From the NCBI RefSeq assembly GCF_004353925.1, contig NZ_SMOK01000039.1, positions 232,247-296,246 on the forward strand: DNA of 64,000 nucleotides, written 5' to 3'. This document shows, one piece after another, positions 55,026 through 63,802 of this stretch. Below the pieces are notes generated by a model. That model did no database searches. It was not told the origin of the DNA and saw nothing but the letters and a program-made list of their open reading frames with translations. This stretch comes from Pseudomonas sp. H9 (GTDB lineage Bacteria; Pseudomonadota; Gammaproteobacteria; Pseudomonadales; Pseudomonadaceae). The position numbers and the translations under genes were made by a program. The stretch's first letter is position 1. The number at the start of each line of letters is the position of its first letter.

Positions 55026-55536
55026 AACCCTCCCCTTTTTGCTCAGCCTGAGCGCAGCACTGGGAAGCGCGAGCGCCTGGGCCCTGCCGAACGACCGCGA
55101 CCAGCCTATCCGTATTCAGGCTGACAATGCGCACCTGGATGACAAGAAAGGGGTCGCCACCTACACCGGCGACGTCATCATCACCCAAGGGTCGATGATG
55201 ATCAAAGGCAACACCGTAACCATCACCCGCGCCGAATCCGGCGACATCGACGTGGTGACCTCGGTGGGCAACCTGGCCTATTTCGAGCAGCAACAAAGCG
55301 CTGCCAAGCCAGACAAGATGCAAGGCTATGCCGTCACCATCCAGTACCAGGCACAAAAAGACCTGGTGGTGCTGACTGACCGCGCCAAAGTGGTCAACGA
55401 AGGCAACACCACCGAAGGCGAAAAAATCGTCTACAACACCAAGTCTCAGGTAGCGACGGCCGGCCGTGGCGGTAACGTCACCACCCCGCGTCAGCGTATC
55501 GACATGGTGATCCAGCCGAAGAAGAAGGCCGAGTAA
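55012..55536 (+). CDS. lptA: Periplasmic LPS bridge protein LptA
   Basis: Forms the periplasmic bridge carrying LPS to LptDE (174 residues). A signal peptide (MRLVKTLPFLLSLSAALGSASAWA) precedes the OstA-like jellyroll: 'QPIRIQADNAHLDDKKGVATYTGDVIITQG' fits the family. Coupled to lptC by overlap and to lptB by immediate adjacency. Confidence 0.95.
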   Translation: MRLVKTLPFLLSLSAALGSASAWALPNDRDQPIRIQADNAHLDDKKGVATYTGDVIITQGSMMIKGNTVTITRAESGDIDVVTSVGNLAYFEQQQSAAKPDKMQGYAVTIQYQAQKDLVVLTDRAKVVNEGNTTEGEKIVYNTKSQVATAGRGGNVTTPRQRIDMVIQPKKKAE

Positions 55537-56262
55537 ATGGCGACCCTCAAAGCCCAGCACCTGGCCAAGAGCTACAAGAGCCGACAAGTGGTTCGCGATG
55601 TCAGCCTGTCGATCGACAGCGGCCAGATCGTCGGCCTGCTCGGCCCTAACGGCGCCGGCAAGACCACCTGCTTCTACATGATCGTTGGCCTGGTTCAGGC
55701 CGATCAGGGCCGCGTCCTGATCGACGACCTGGATGTCAGCCATCAGCCGATGCACGGCCGCGCCCGTGCCGGTATTGGCTACCTGCCCCAGGAAGCCTCG
55801 ATCTTTCGCAAGCTCTCGGTGGCCGACAACATCATGGCGATCCTCGAGACCCGCAAAGATCTCGATGCCGCCGGGCGCCGCAAAGAGCTGGAAAGCCTGC
55901 TGCAGGAGTTCCACATCAGCCATATTCGCGACAACCTCGGCATGAGCCTGTCCGGTGGCGAACGTCGCCGCGTGGAAATCGCCCGCGCCCTGGCTACCGC
56001 GCCGAAGTTCATCCTGCTCGACGAACCCTTTGCCGGTGTCGACCCGATTTCGGTTGGCGACATCAAGCAGATCATCCATCACCTCAAGGCCAAGGGCATC
56101 GGTGTACTGATCACCGACCACAACGTGCGCGAGACCCTGGATATCTGCGAAACCGCTTACATCGTCAACGATGGTCAACTGATCGCCGAGGGCGATGCAG
56201 AAACCATCCTGGCCAACGACCTGGTCAAAGAGGTGTATCTGGGCCACGAGTTCCGCTTGTAA
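55537..56262 (+). CDS. lptB: LPS export ATPase LptB
   Basis: Dimeric ATPase driving LptFG (241 residues). Walker A GPNGAGKTTC is near residue 36, the signature is 'LSGGERRRVEIARAL' and Walker B 'FILLDEPFAGVDP', with switch His in 'LITDHNVRETL'. Its permease partners lptF and lptG lie at 30.3-32.5 kb. It ends 179 bp before rpoN, with a long inverted repeat in the gap. Confidence 0.97.
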   Translation: MATLKAQHLAKSYKSRQVVRDVSLSIDSGQIVGLLGPNGAGKTTCFYMIVGLVQADQGRVLIDDLDVSHQPMHGRARAGIGYLPQEASIFRKLSVADNIMAILETRKDLDAAGRRKELESLLQEFHISHIRDNLGMSLSGGERRRVEIARALATAPKFILLDEPFAGVDPISVGDIKQIIHHLKAKGIGVLITDHNVRETLDICETAYIVNDGQLIAEGDAETILANDLVKEVYLGHEFRL

Positions 56263-56277
56263 GTTCGAAGTGACACA

Positions 56278-56343
56278 GCGTTTGCCCAGGGCGGCTGACC
56301 CGGTGAAATCCGGCTTAATTGTTACAGCACCCTAGGCAAACGC
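56278..56343. other. Long inverted repeat between lptB and rpoN
   Basis: Arms GCGTTTGCCCAGGG (56278-56291) and CCCTAGGCAAACGC (56330-56343) pair at 13 of 14 positions around a 38-base loop. There is no T-run. It lies immediately upstream of a TATAAT (56358-56363) that probably belongs to an rpoN promoter. Confidence 0.75.
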
Positions 56344-56357
56344 TCCAATTTCAGGCA

Positions 56358-56363
56358 TATAAT
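56358..56363 (+). promoter_or_regulatory. -10 element of a probable rpoN promoter
   Basis: A perfect TATAAT 78 bp before the rpoN ATG. No strong -35 is seen at the usual spacing (GGCAAA lies 17 bp upstream). This suggests rpoN has its own promoter in addition to readthrough from lptB. Confidence 0.5.
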
Positions 56364-56441
56364 TTGCTTAAAATTGGCGCTTCGGTGCCCTAGTAGTGGA
56401 TGGCGCATGTGCGCCGGCGACAAAGGTGTTAAGCCCCTGCC

Positions 56442-57935
56442 ATGAAACCATCGCTCGTCCTAAGAATGGGCCAGCAACTGACGATGACCCCGCAGTTGCA
56501 ACAGGCCATCCGCTTACTCCAGCTGTCTACCCTGGACCTCCAGCAGGAAATCCAGGAAGCACTGGAATCCAACCCGATGCTCGAACGCCAGGAAGACGGC
56601 GACGATTTCGACAACAGCGACCCGATGGCCGACAACGCCGAGAACAAGCCTGTTGCCGAAGTTCAGGACACCAGCTTCCAGGAAACCACGCAAACCGTGG
56701 ACAACCTGGAAGACGGCGAATGGAGCGAGCGCATTCCCAACGAGCTACCGGTCGACACTGCCTGGGAAGACATCTACCAGACCAGCGCGAGCAGCCTGCC
56801 CAGCAACGACGATGACGAGTGGGACTTCACCACCCGCACCTCGGCGGGCGAGAGCTTGCAGAGCCACCTGCTGTGGCAGTTGAACCTGGCGCCGATGTCC
56901 GACACCGACCGCCTGATCGCCGTTACCCTGATCGACTGCATCAACAACCAGGGCTACCTCGACGAAACCCTTGAGGAAATCTGCGAGTCGTTCGACCCCG
57001 AGCTGGATATCGAGCTTGATGAGGTCGAAGCCGTCCTGCACCGCATCCAGCAGTTCGAGCCGGCCGGTGTCGCCGCCCGCAATCTCAGCGAATGCCTGCT
57101 GCTGCAACTGCGCCAGCTGCCCGGCAACACCCCGTGGATGGCCGAGGCCCAACGCCTGGTACGCGATTACATCGACCTGCTGGGTAGCCGCGACTACAGC
57201 CAACTGATGCGCCGCATGAAGCTCAAGGAAGACGAGCTGCGTCAGGTCATCGAACTGGTTCAGAGCCTCAACCCACGCCCTGGCTCGCAGATCGAGTCCA
57301 GCGAAGCGGAGTACGTGGTACCCGACGTCATCGTGCGCAAAGACAGCGAGCGCTGGATCGTCGAACTCAACCAGGAAGCCGTGCCACGCTTGCGCGTCAA
57401 CCCACAGTACGCAGGGTTCGTCCGCCGCGCCGACACCAGTGCCGACAACACCTTCATGCGCAACCAGTTGCAGGAGGCCCGCTGGTTCATCAAGAGCCTG
57501 CAAAGCCGCAACGAAACACTGATGAAGGTCGCCACCCAGATCGTCGAGCATCAACGTGGTTTCCTCGACCATGGCGACGAAGCCATGAAGCCGTTGGTGC
57601 TGCACGACATCGCCGAAGCCGTGGGCATGCATGAGTCAACCATTTCCCGGGTCACCACCCAGAAATACATGCATACACCTCGAGGAATCTACGAGCTGAA
57701 GTACTTTTTCTCCAGCCACGTCAGCACCTCGGAAGGCGGCGAATGCTCGTCTACAGCGATCCGCGCGATCATCAAAAAACTGGTTGCAGCGGAAAATCAG
57801 AAAAAGCCATTGAGTGACAGCAAGATCGCTGGTTTACTGGAGGCACAAGGTATCCAGGTAGCCCGTCGCACCGTCGCCAAGTACCGCGAGTCCCTCGGCA
57901 TCGCACCTTCGAGTGAACGCAAGCGACTGATGTAG
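56442..57935 (+). CDS. rpoN: RNA polymerase sigma-54 factor RpoN
   Basis: Sigma factor for -24/-12 promoters, including the one predicted upstream of gcvH in this window (497 residues). The glutamine-rich region I is at residues 1-50 ('MGQQLTMTPQLQQAIRLLQL'), an acidic region II follows (about 50-120), then the core-binding domain, the helix-turn-helix ('EAVGMHESTISRVTTQKYMHT') and the C-terminal RpoN box ARRTVAKYRE near residue 475. The order rpoN-hpf-ptsN-rapZ-ptsO is the conserved arrangement. Confidence 0.98.
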   Translation: MKPSLVLRMGQQLTMTPQLQQAIRLLQLSTLDLQQEIQEALESNPMLERQEDGDDFDNSDPMADNAENKPVAEVQDTSFQETTQTVDNLEDGEWSERIPNELPVDTAWEDIYQTSASSLPSNDDDEWDFTTRTSAGESLQSHLLWQLNLAPMSDTDRLIAVTLIDCINNQGYLDETLEEICESFDPELDIELDEVEAVLHRIQQFEPAGVAARNLSECLLLQLRQLPGNTPWMAEAQRLVRDYIDLLGSRDYSQLMRRMKLKEDELRQVIELVQSLNPRPGSQIESSEAEYVVPDVIVRKDSERWIVELNQEAVPRLRVNPQYAGFVRRADTSADNTFMRNQLQEARWFIKSLQSRNETLMKVATQIVEHQRGFLDHGDEAMKPLVLHDIAEAVGMHESTISRVTTQKYMHTPRGIYELKYFFSSHVSTSEGGECSSTAIRAIIKKLVAAENQKKPLSDSKIAGLLEAQGIQVARRTVAKYRESLGIAPSSERKRLM

Positions 57936-58013
57936 CCCCTGAGATCACCACCGCAGTTCAGTGGCAGGCGCAATACCTGCCTCTTATGCACGGGCAACAA
58001 AAGGAGAAGCTGT

Positions 58014-58322
58014 ATGCAAGTCAATATCAGTGGACAGCATGTAGAAGTCACCCAACCGCTGCGCGAGTACGTAGAACAGAAGCTGAAGCGGCTGGAGGGG
58101 CACTTCGACAAGATTACCAACGTGACGGTGATCATGAAGGTCGAGAAACTGCAGCAGAAAATTGAAGCGACGCTGTTTATTCCCGGCGGCGAAGTGGTTG
58201 CGAATGCCGAACACTCAGACATGTATGCAGCGATCGACGCCTTGACCGACAAGCTCGACCGCCAACTGAAAAAACATAAGGAAAAACAGCAAAGCCTGCT
58301 GCAAGGTGCAGCGGCCCGCTGA
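58014..58322 (+). CDS. hpf: Ribosome hibernation promoting factor HPF
   Basis: A 102-residue short-form hibernation factor that binds the 30S decoding region in stationary phase. 'MQVNISGQHVEVTQPLREYVEQKLKRLEGHF' and 'AEHSDMYAAIDALTDKLDRQLKKHKEK' are characteristic of the S30EA family. It starts behind AAGGAG, 78 bp after rpoN. Confidence 0.96.
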   Translation: MQVNISGQHVEVTQPLREYVEQKLKRLEGHFDKITNVTVIMKVEKLQQKIEATLFIPGGEVVANAEHSDMYAAIDALTDKLDRQLKKHKEKQQSLLQGAAAR

Positions 58323-58334
58323 TCCCCCTCATCC

Positions 58335-58799
58335 ATGATCCGACTTGAAACCATCCTGACCCCCGGCCGTTCCCTGGTGAACGTGCCGGGCGGCAGTAAA
58401 AAGCGCGTACTCCAGGAAATCGCCACGCTGATCAACCGGGAAGCCCCGGACCTGGAGATGCAAGACGTTTTTGAAAGCCTGGTTGCCCGGGAGAAACTCG
58501 GGTCGACCGGTTTTGGTAATGGCATTGCCATTCCACATTGCCGCCTCAAAGGCTGCTCATCCCCCATCAGCGCCCTGATGCACCTGGATGCACCGATCGA
58601 CTTCGACGCCATCGATGGCGCCCCGGTCGATTTGCTGTTTGTCCTGCTGGTTCCAGAAGCGGCCACCGATGCGCATCTTGAGCTGTTGCGCCAAATTGCC
58701 AGCATGCTCGACCGTAAGGACGTGCGTGACCGGCTGCGTGCCGCCGATAGCAGTGAAGCCCTGTACCAGGTTGTACTGGACGCACAAAACGGGCTTTAA
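58335..58799 (+). CDS. ptsN: Nitrogen PTS enzyme IIA (EIIA-Ntr) PtsN
   Basis: Terminal phosphoacceptor of the nitrogen phosphotransferase system, a regulator of potassium and carbon/nitrogen balance rather than a sugar transporter (154 residues). The active-site His is in 'GFGNGIAIPHCRL' near residue 68. It follows hpf by 12 bp and precedes rapZ by 2 bp. Confidence 0.96.
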   Translation: MIRLETILTPGRSLVNVPGGSKKRVLQEIATLINREAPDLEMQDVFESLVAREKLGSTGFGNGIAIPHCRLKGCSSPISALMHLDAPIDFDAIDGAPVDLLFVLLVPEAATDAHLELLRQIASMLDRKDVRDRLRAADSSEALYQVVLDAQNGL

Positions 58800-58801
58800 C
58801 T

Positions 58802-59656
58802 ATGCGCCTAATTATCGTCAGTGGCCGATCCGGCTCCGGTAAGAGCACCGCCCTCGCAGTTCTTGAGGACAACGGTTACTACTGCATCGATAACTTGCCG
58901 GCAGGGCTGCTTCCGCAGTTGGCGGAAAATGCCCTGATCAACACCGAGCTGATGCAACCCAAAGTGGCGGTATCGATCGACGCCCGCAACCTGCCCAGCC
59001 ACCTGACTCGCTTCCCGGAGCTGCTTGAGGATGCCCGCAGTCGGCATATCCAGTGCGATGTTCTGTACCTGGACGCCGATGAAGACACCCTGCTCAAGCG
59101 TTTCTCGGAAACCCGCAGACGCCACCCGCTGACCAACGCCAATCGTTCGCTGGCCGAGGCCATCCGGGTTGAAACAGACCTGCTGGGGCCGATTGCCGAC
59201 CTCGCCGACCTGAAGATCGACACCACCAACCTGAACCTGTATCAGTTGCGTGATTCGATCAAACTGCGCCTGCTGAACCAGCCGGAGCCCGGCACGGCGT
59301 TTCTGGTCGAGTCTTTCGGCTTCAAGCGCGGCATGCCGGTCGATGCCGACCTGGTGTTCGATGTACGCTGCCTGCCCAACCCGTATTGGAAGCCGGAGCT
59401 GCGTGAGCATTCAGGCCTGGACCAGCCGGTGATCGACTACCTGGCAGCCCAGCCCGATGTCGAAGAAATGTTCCAGGATATCTCCAGCTACCTGCTCAAA
59501 TGGTTGCCGCGCTTTGCTGCCAGCAACCGTGCTTACGTCACCATTGCCATTGGCTGTACCGGTGGTCACCACCGTTCGGTTTACCTCACTGAACGTCTGG
59601 GCCAATTGCTGCAGCAATCCCTGAAAAATGTCCAGGTACGCCACCGCGACCTCTAG
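58802..59656 (+). CDS. rapZ: RNase adapter / nucleotide-binding protein RapZ
   Basis: P-loop protein which in E. coli binds GlmZ-type RNA and directs RNase E; its exact role in Pseudomonas is less clear (284 residues). Walker A is 'VSGRSGSGKSTAL' (residues about 5-17), Walker B-like 'DVLYLDADEDTLLKRFSETRRRHPL', and the C-terminal domain ends 'IAIGCTGGHHRSVYLTERL', the conserved RNA-binding region. Confidence 0.95.
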   Translation: MRLIIVSGRSGSGKSTALAVLEDNGYYCIDNLPAGLLPQLAENALINTELMQPKVAVSIDARNLPSHLTRFPELLEDARSRHIQCDVLYLDADEDTLLKRFSETRRRHPLTNANRSLAEAIRVETDLLGPIADLADLKIDTTNLNLYQLRDSIKLRLLNQPEPGTAFLVESFGFKRGMPVDADLVFDVRCLPNPYWKPELREHSGLDQPVIDYLAAQPDVEEMFQDISSYLLKWLPRFAASNRAYVTIAIGCTGGHHRSVYLTERLGQLLQQSLKNVQVRHRDL

Positions 59657-59676
59657 CCCACAGGACCACCGCCGCG

Positions 59677-59949
59677 ATGCCCGCTCGTGAAATCACCATC
59701 ATCAACAAGCTGGGGCTACACGCCCGGGCTGCGGCAAAGTTTGTCGGCGTGGCCGGACGCTTCCCCTGCGCGGTGCGCATTGGTCGTGCGCCAGAAAAAA
59801 TGATCGACGGCAAGAGCATCATGGCCGTCATGATGCTCGCAGCCGGTAAAGGCACCCAGGTGCACCTGCACACCGAAGGTGAAGAGGAACAAGCAGCGCT
59901 CGATGCACTGGTCGAACTGATCAACAACTACTTTGACGAGGGCGAGTGA
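59677..59949 (+). CDS. ptsO: Nitrogen PTS phosphocarrier NPr (PtsO)
   Basis: HPr-like protein relaying phosphate from PtsP to PtsN (90 residues). The phosphorylated His is in 'INKLGLHARAAAKF' (residue 16), and the usual regulatory Ser region is 'KSIMAVMMLAAGKG'. It ends the rpoN cluster; a perfect hairpin spans its stop codon. Confidence 0.96.
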   Translation: MPAREITIINKLGLHARAAAKFVGVAGRFPCAVRIGRAPEKMIDGKSIMAVMMLAAGKGTQVHLHTEGEEEQAALDALVELINNYFDEGE

Positions 59950-59959
59950 TCGCCCTCGT
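59936..59959. terminator. Perfect hairpin spanning the ptsO stop codon
   Basis: ACGAGGGCGA and TCGCCCTCGT (10-bp perfect stem) with the tetraloop GTGA, which contains the ptsO stop TGA. It lies in the 16-bp gap between converging ptsO and zip and could end both transcripts, but no T-run follows. Confidence 0.6.
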
Positions 59960-59965
59960 ACACCT

Positions 59966-60874
59966 TCAAGCCAGCGCAGTATCCATTACCATCATCAAAC
60001 AGAAGCCGATGCACAGCCCCAGGCTAGCCAGGCGGTGATGACCATTGCTGCGTGATTCAGGAATGATCTCCTGCGTCACCACCAGCAACATAGCCCCAGC
60101 CGCGCAGGCCAAGCCCAACGGCAACAACAGTTCAGCTACCGATACCAGCCAGGCGCAGAGCACTGCGGCCAGCGGCTCAACCAGCCCAGACGCCGCACCG
60201 ATGGCAAACGCCTTGAAACGTGCCATGCCCGCCCCCGCCAACACCAGCGCAATCACTAGCCCCTCAGGCACGTCCTGCAAGGCAATGCCCATCGCCAGAC
60301 TGTCGGCATCCGGCATGCCGCCCCCGGCCGACACGCCAATGGCCATGCCTTCGGGAACGTTGTGGGCGATGATGGCAATGACAAACACCCAGATCCGTGC
60401 CGCAATCACCGGCTGCTGAGGGCTGCCCACCAAGGCCTCAGGCGAGGCGCCGGAGACCTTGAGATCAACCAGGTAGAGACAGAACGCCCCAAACAACAAA
60501 CCGAAACTGACCAAGGCGCCCGCGCCCCATCCTCCCAAACCAATGGCCTGAGCGGCATCCAGCCCCGGAATAATCAGGGAAAAGGCGGTGGCCGCCAGCA
60601 TCACGCCGGCACCAAAACCTAACAGCGTATCGGCCAACGCTACCGGCATGCTCCGGATCACCAGCACCGGCACTGCGCCCAGTGCCGTTCCCAACGCGCA
60701 CAAGGCACCCCCTTCCAGCGCACGCATCATGCGGGGCTCAAGGTCCAGCCAGGCTAACCCTTGCGCCACCAGCAAGGCACAGCCAACCAGCAGCAATAGG
60801 GTCCCCAGCGCCAGGCGAAACAGGCGCACACTACCAATGGACATCACATCCGAGCGCATACCGGTACGACTCAC
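59966..60874 (-). CDS. ZIP-family divalent metal transporter
   Basis: A 302-residue inner-membrane transporter with about eight hydrophobic segments. The ZIP metal-site helices are 'IIAHNVPEGMAIGVSAGGG' and 'GIALQDVPEGLVIALVLAG', with the conserved H-N-x-P-E-G and Q-D-x-P-E-G motifs. Its ATG overlaps the sodA stop by 4 bp, so it is coupled to Mn-superoxide dismutase within the Fur-controlled fagA operon. That context suggests Mn or another divalent metal as cargo, which is inference. Confidence 0.9.
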   Translation of the reverse strand: MSRTGMRSDVMSIGSVRLFRLALGTLLLLVGCALLVAQGLAWLDLEPRMMRALEGGALCALGTALGAVPVLVIRSMPVALADTLLGFGAGVMLAATAFSLIIPGLDAAQAIGLGGWGAGALVSFGLLFGAFCLYLVDLKVSGASPEALVGSPQQPVIAARIWVFVIAIIAHNVPEGMAIGVSAGGGMPDADSLAMGIALQDVPEGLVIALVLAGAGMARFKAFAIGAASGLVEPLAAVLCAWLVSVAELLLPLGLACAAGAMLLVVTQEIIPESRSNGHHRLASLGLCIGFCLMMVMDTALA

Positions 60875-61482
60875 GCGAGAGCAGCGATGTAACGACGTTC
60901 TACTTCGGACCAGTCGATCACGTTGTAGAAAGCGCTGATGTATTCAGGGCGGCGATTCTGGTAGAGCAGGTAATAAGCGTGCTCCCAAACGTCCAACCCC
61001 AGAATTGGAGTGTTGCCATTCATCAGCGGGCTGTCCTGGTTACCACTGCTCTCTACCACCAGCTTTTTCCCCGGCGTAACGCTCAGCCAGGCCCAACCGC
61101 TGCCGAAGCGGGTCAGTGCCGCCTTGGTAAATGCGTCCTTGAAGGCTTCAAAGCCACCCAGCTGCTCATCAATGGCCTTGGCCACTGCTCCCTTGGGCTC
61201 ACCTCCGCCCTGAGGCGACATGACGGTCCAGAACAGAGAGTGGTTGGCATGCCCGCCACCCTGGTTAATCACTGCCGCTTGCAGGTTCTGCGGCAACTGC
61301 TTGACCGAGGCGACCAGTTGCTCGACCGGCCACTCGGCCCATTCGGTGCCCTCCACCGCGGCGTTGAGGTTATTGATGTAGGTCTGATGGTGTTTACTGT
61401 GGTGAATCTGCATGGTCTGAGTATCGATGTGCGGTTCCAGCGCATCGTAGGCGTAAGGTAATGCAGGCAAGGTATAAGGCAT
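60871..61482 (-). CDS. sodA: Manganese superoxide dismutase SodA (SodM)
   Basis: Converts superoxide to peroxide and oxygen with Mn, replacing the iron enzyme when iron is scarce (203 residues). Metal ligands are the His in 'MQIHHSKHHQTYINNLN', 'GGHANHSLFW' and the Asp/His pair in 'LGLDVWEHAYYLLYQNRR'. The 'NQDSPLM' Gln is typical of the Mn form. The ATG at 61482 (MPYTLPALPYAYDAL) is the family start. It lies between orfX and the ZIP gene. Confidence 0.96.
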   Translation of the reverse strand: MPYTLPALPYAYDALEPHIDTQTMQIHHSKHHQTYINNLNAAVEGTEWAEWPVEQLVASVKQLPQNLQAAVINQGGGHANHSLFWTVMSPQGGGEPKGAVAKAIDEQLGGFEAFKDAFTKAALTRFGSGWAWLSVTPGKKLVVESSGNQDSPLMNGNTPILGLDVWEHAYYLLYQNRRPEYISAFYNVIDWSEVERRYIAALA

Positions 61483-61484
61483 GC

Positions 61485-61946
61485 TCAATGGATTCCGTAT
61501 TGATGTACTGAAGACCCGGCACATTCCTGGCCGGCAATCACTACCGGCTGCGGGTCATGACGATGGAGCAGGCGTTCAGTACGTGGGTACTGGCCGTACT
61601 CACTGATGAAATTCAGTAATTCGGTGTAGGTCTTGCCGCTGTGTCGCAGCGCTGCTTCACGCAGCGTCGGCGACAGGCGAGCGTCCTGCATGGCGTGGAG
61701 CAATCGCTGATGGATAGCGCAGAGGTACTCTGCGCTTTCCTGTGGCTGATTCAGACGCAAATGCAAGTCAGCCAGGTTGTGGTGAGCGATCACACACACT
61801 GCCACCGCTTCGTCGGCGTCATGCCAGCGCTCGAACAACACCTGGGCCAATGCCAGGGCCTGGAGATACAACTCGCGGGCATCGACCAGTTCGCCTTGAT
61901 CGAACAAGCGATTGGCCATTTCAGTGGTGCGTTTCCAGTGCTGCAT
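61485..61946 (-). CDS. Conserved helical-repeat protein of the fagA-fumC-sodA operon (OrfX)
   Basis: A 153-residue, largely helical protein. 'MANRLFDQGELVDARELYLQALALAQVL' and 'VAVCVIAHHNLADLHLRLNQPQESAEYL' look like two TPR-type units. It matches by position the OrfX of the P. aeruginosa fagA-fumC-orfX-sodA operon. Its stop is 2 bp before sodA. Function is unknown; protein-protein interaction is a guess from the fold. Confidence 0.85.
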   Translation of the reverse strand: MQHWKRTTEMANRLFDQGELVDARELYLQALALAQVLFERWHDADEAVAVCVIAHHNLADLHLRLNQPQESAEYLCAIHQRLLHAMQDARLSPTLREAALRHSGKTYTELLNFISEYGQYPRTERLLHRHDPQPVVIAGQECAGSSVHQYGIH

Positions 61947-61966
61947 GACTAACCTCCAGTGCGGTA

Positions 61967-63335
<1,369 letters not shown>

Positions 63336-63349
<14 letters not shown>

Positions 63350-63728
63350 GTCCTTGCATCAGTTCAGCGAAAGAAATCGAAGGCAGCAGCGTGCAGTTCG
63401 CCAGTTGTAAGGCGAAAGGCTGCCAGCGCTGGCCGTGCTCACCACCGTCGAGCTTGCGCAGCTGCAACAGCGGCTTCCAGGCCTGATCCAGGCACAGACA
63501 GCGCCAATGCCACGGCAGCATGCGGTCGCAGGCGGTATCCAGGAGCAAGCGGAAAGAGGTCAGGGCGACGGTCCAGGCGGAGGTTTCGGTGCAGCACACC
63601 AGATAGCGGCCCTCAGCCAGGTAGTGCTCGATCAGACGAGGCTCGTCCGGCTCCATCGCGCAACGGATACGGCGGCTGAGCCAGCGCCAGTTTTCGAGGT
63701 AAGGTAATTCGTGAAGGACGGGTTTCAT
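63336..63728 (-). CDS. fagA: Fur-associated protein FagA
   Basis: A 130-residue conserved protein of unknown function, first gene of the iron-repressed fagA-fumC-orfX-sodA operon in Pseudomonas. It is rich in Trp and Cys ('ENWRWLSRRIRCAMEPDEPRL', 'YLVCCTETSAWTV', 'LPWHWRCLCLDQAWKPL'). I chose the ATG at 63728 (MKPVLHELP), because the ATG at 63737 lies too close to the AGG at its 5' side. The Fur box lies 15 bp upstream of this start. It overlaps fumC by 14 bp. Confidence 0.85.
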
Positions 63729-63743
63729 GAACATCATCGCCTA

Positions 63744-63762
63744 GATAATGATATTCATTATT
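63744..63762 (-). promoter_or_regulatory. Fur box of the fagA-fumC-orfX-sodA-zip operon
   Basis: GATAATGATATTCATTATT matches the 19-bp Fur consensus GATAATGATAATCATTATC at 17 positions. A further half-site-like GATAATCAG lies alongside (63767-63775). It overlaps the downstream part of the predicted promoter, so iron-bound Fur should block transcription. Confidence 0.92.
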
Positions 63763-63786
63763 AATTGATAATCAGAATCAGTACAA
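63753..63786 (-). promoter_or_regulatory. Candidate promoter of the fagA operon
   Basis: On the minus strand TTGTAC (63781-63786) and TAATAA/AATAAT (around 63757-63763) are spaced 17-18 bp, near a sigma-70 arrangement, and the -10 overlaps the Fur box. The -35 is only about 20 bp from the end of the group II intron. Confidence 0.5.
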
Positions 63787-63802
63787 GGCTACGATCGAAG
63801 AA

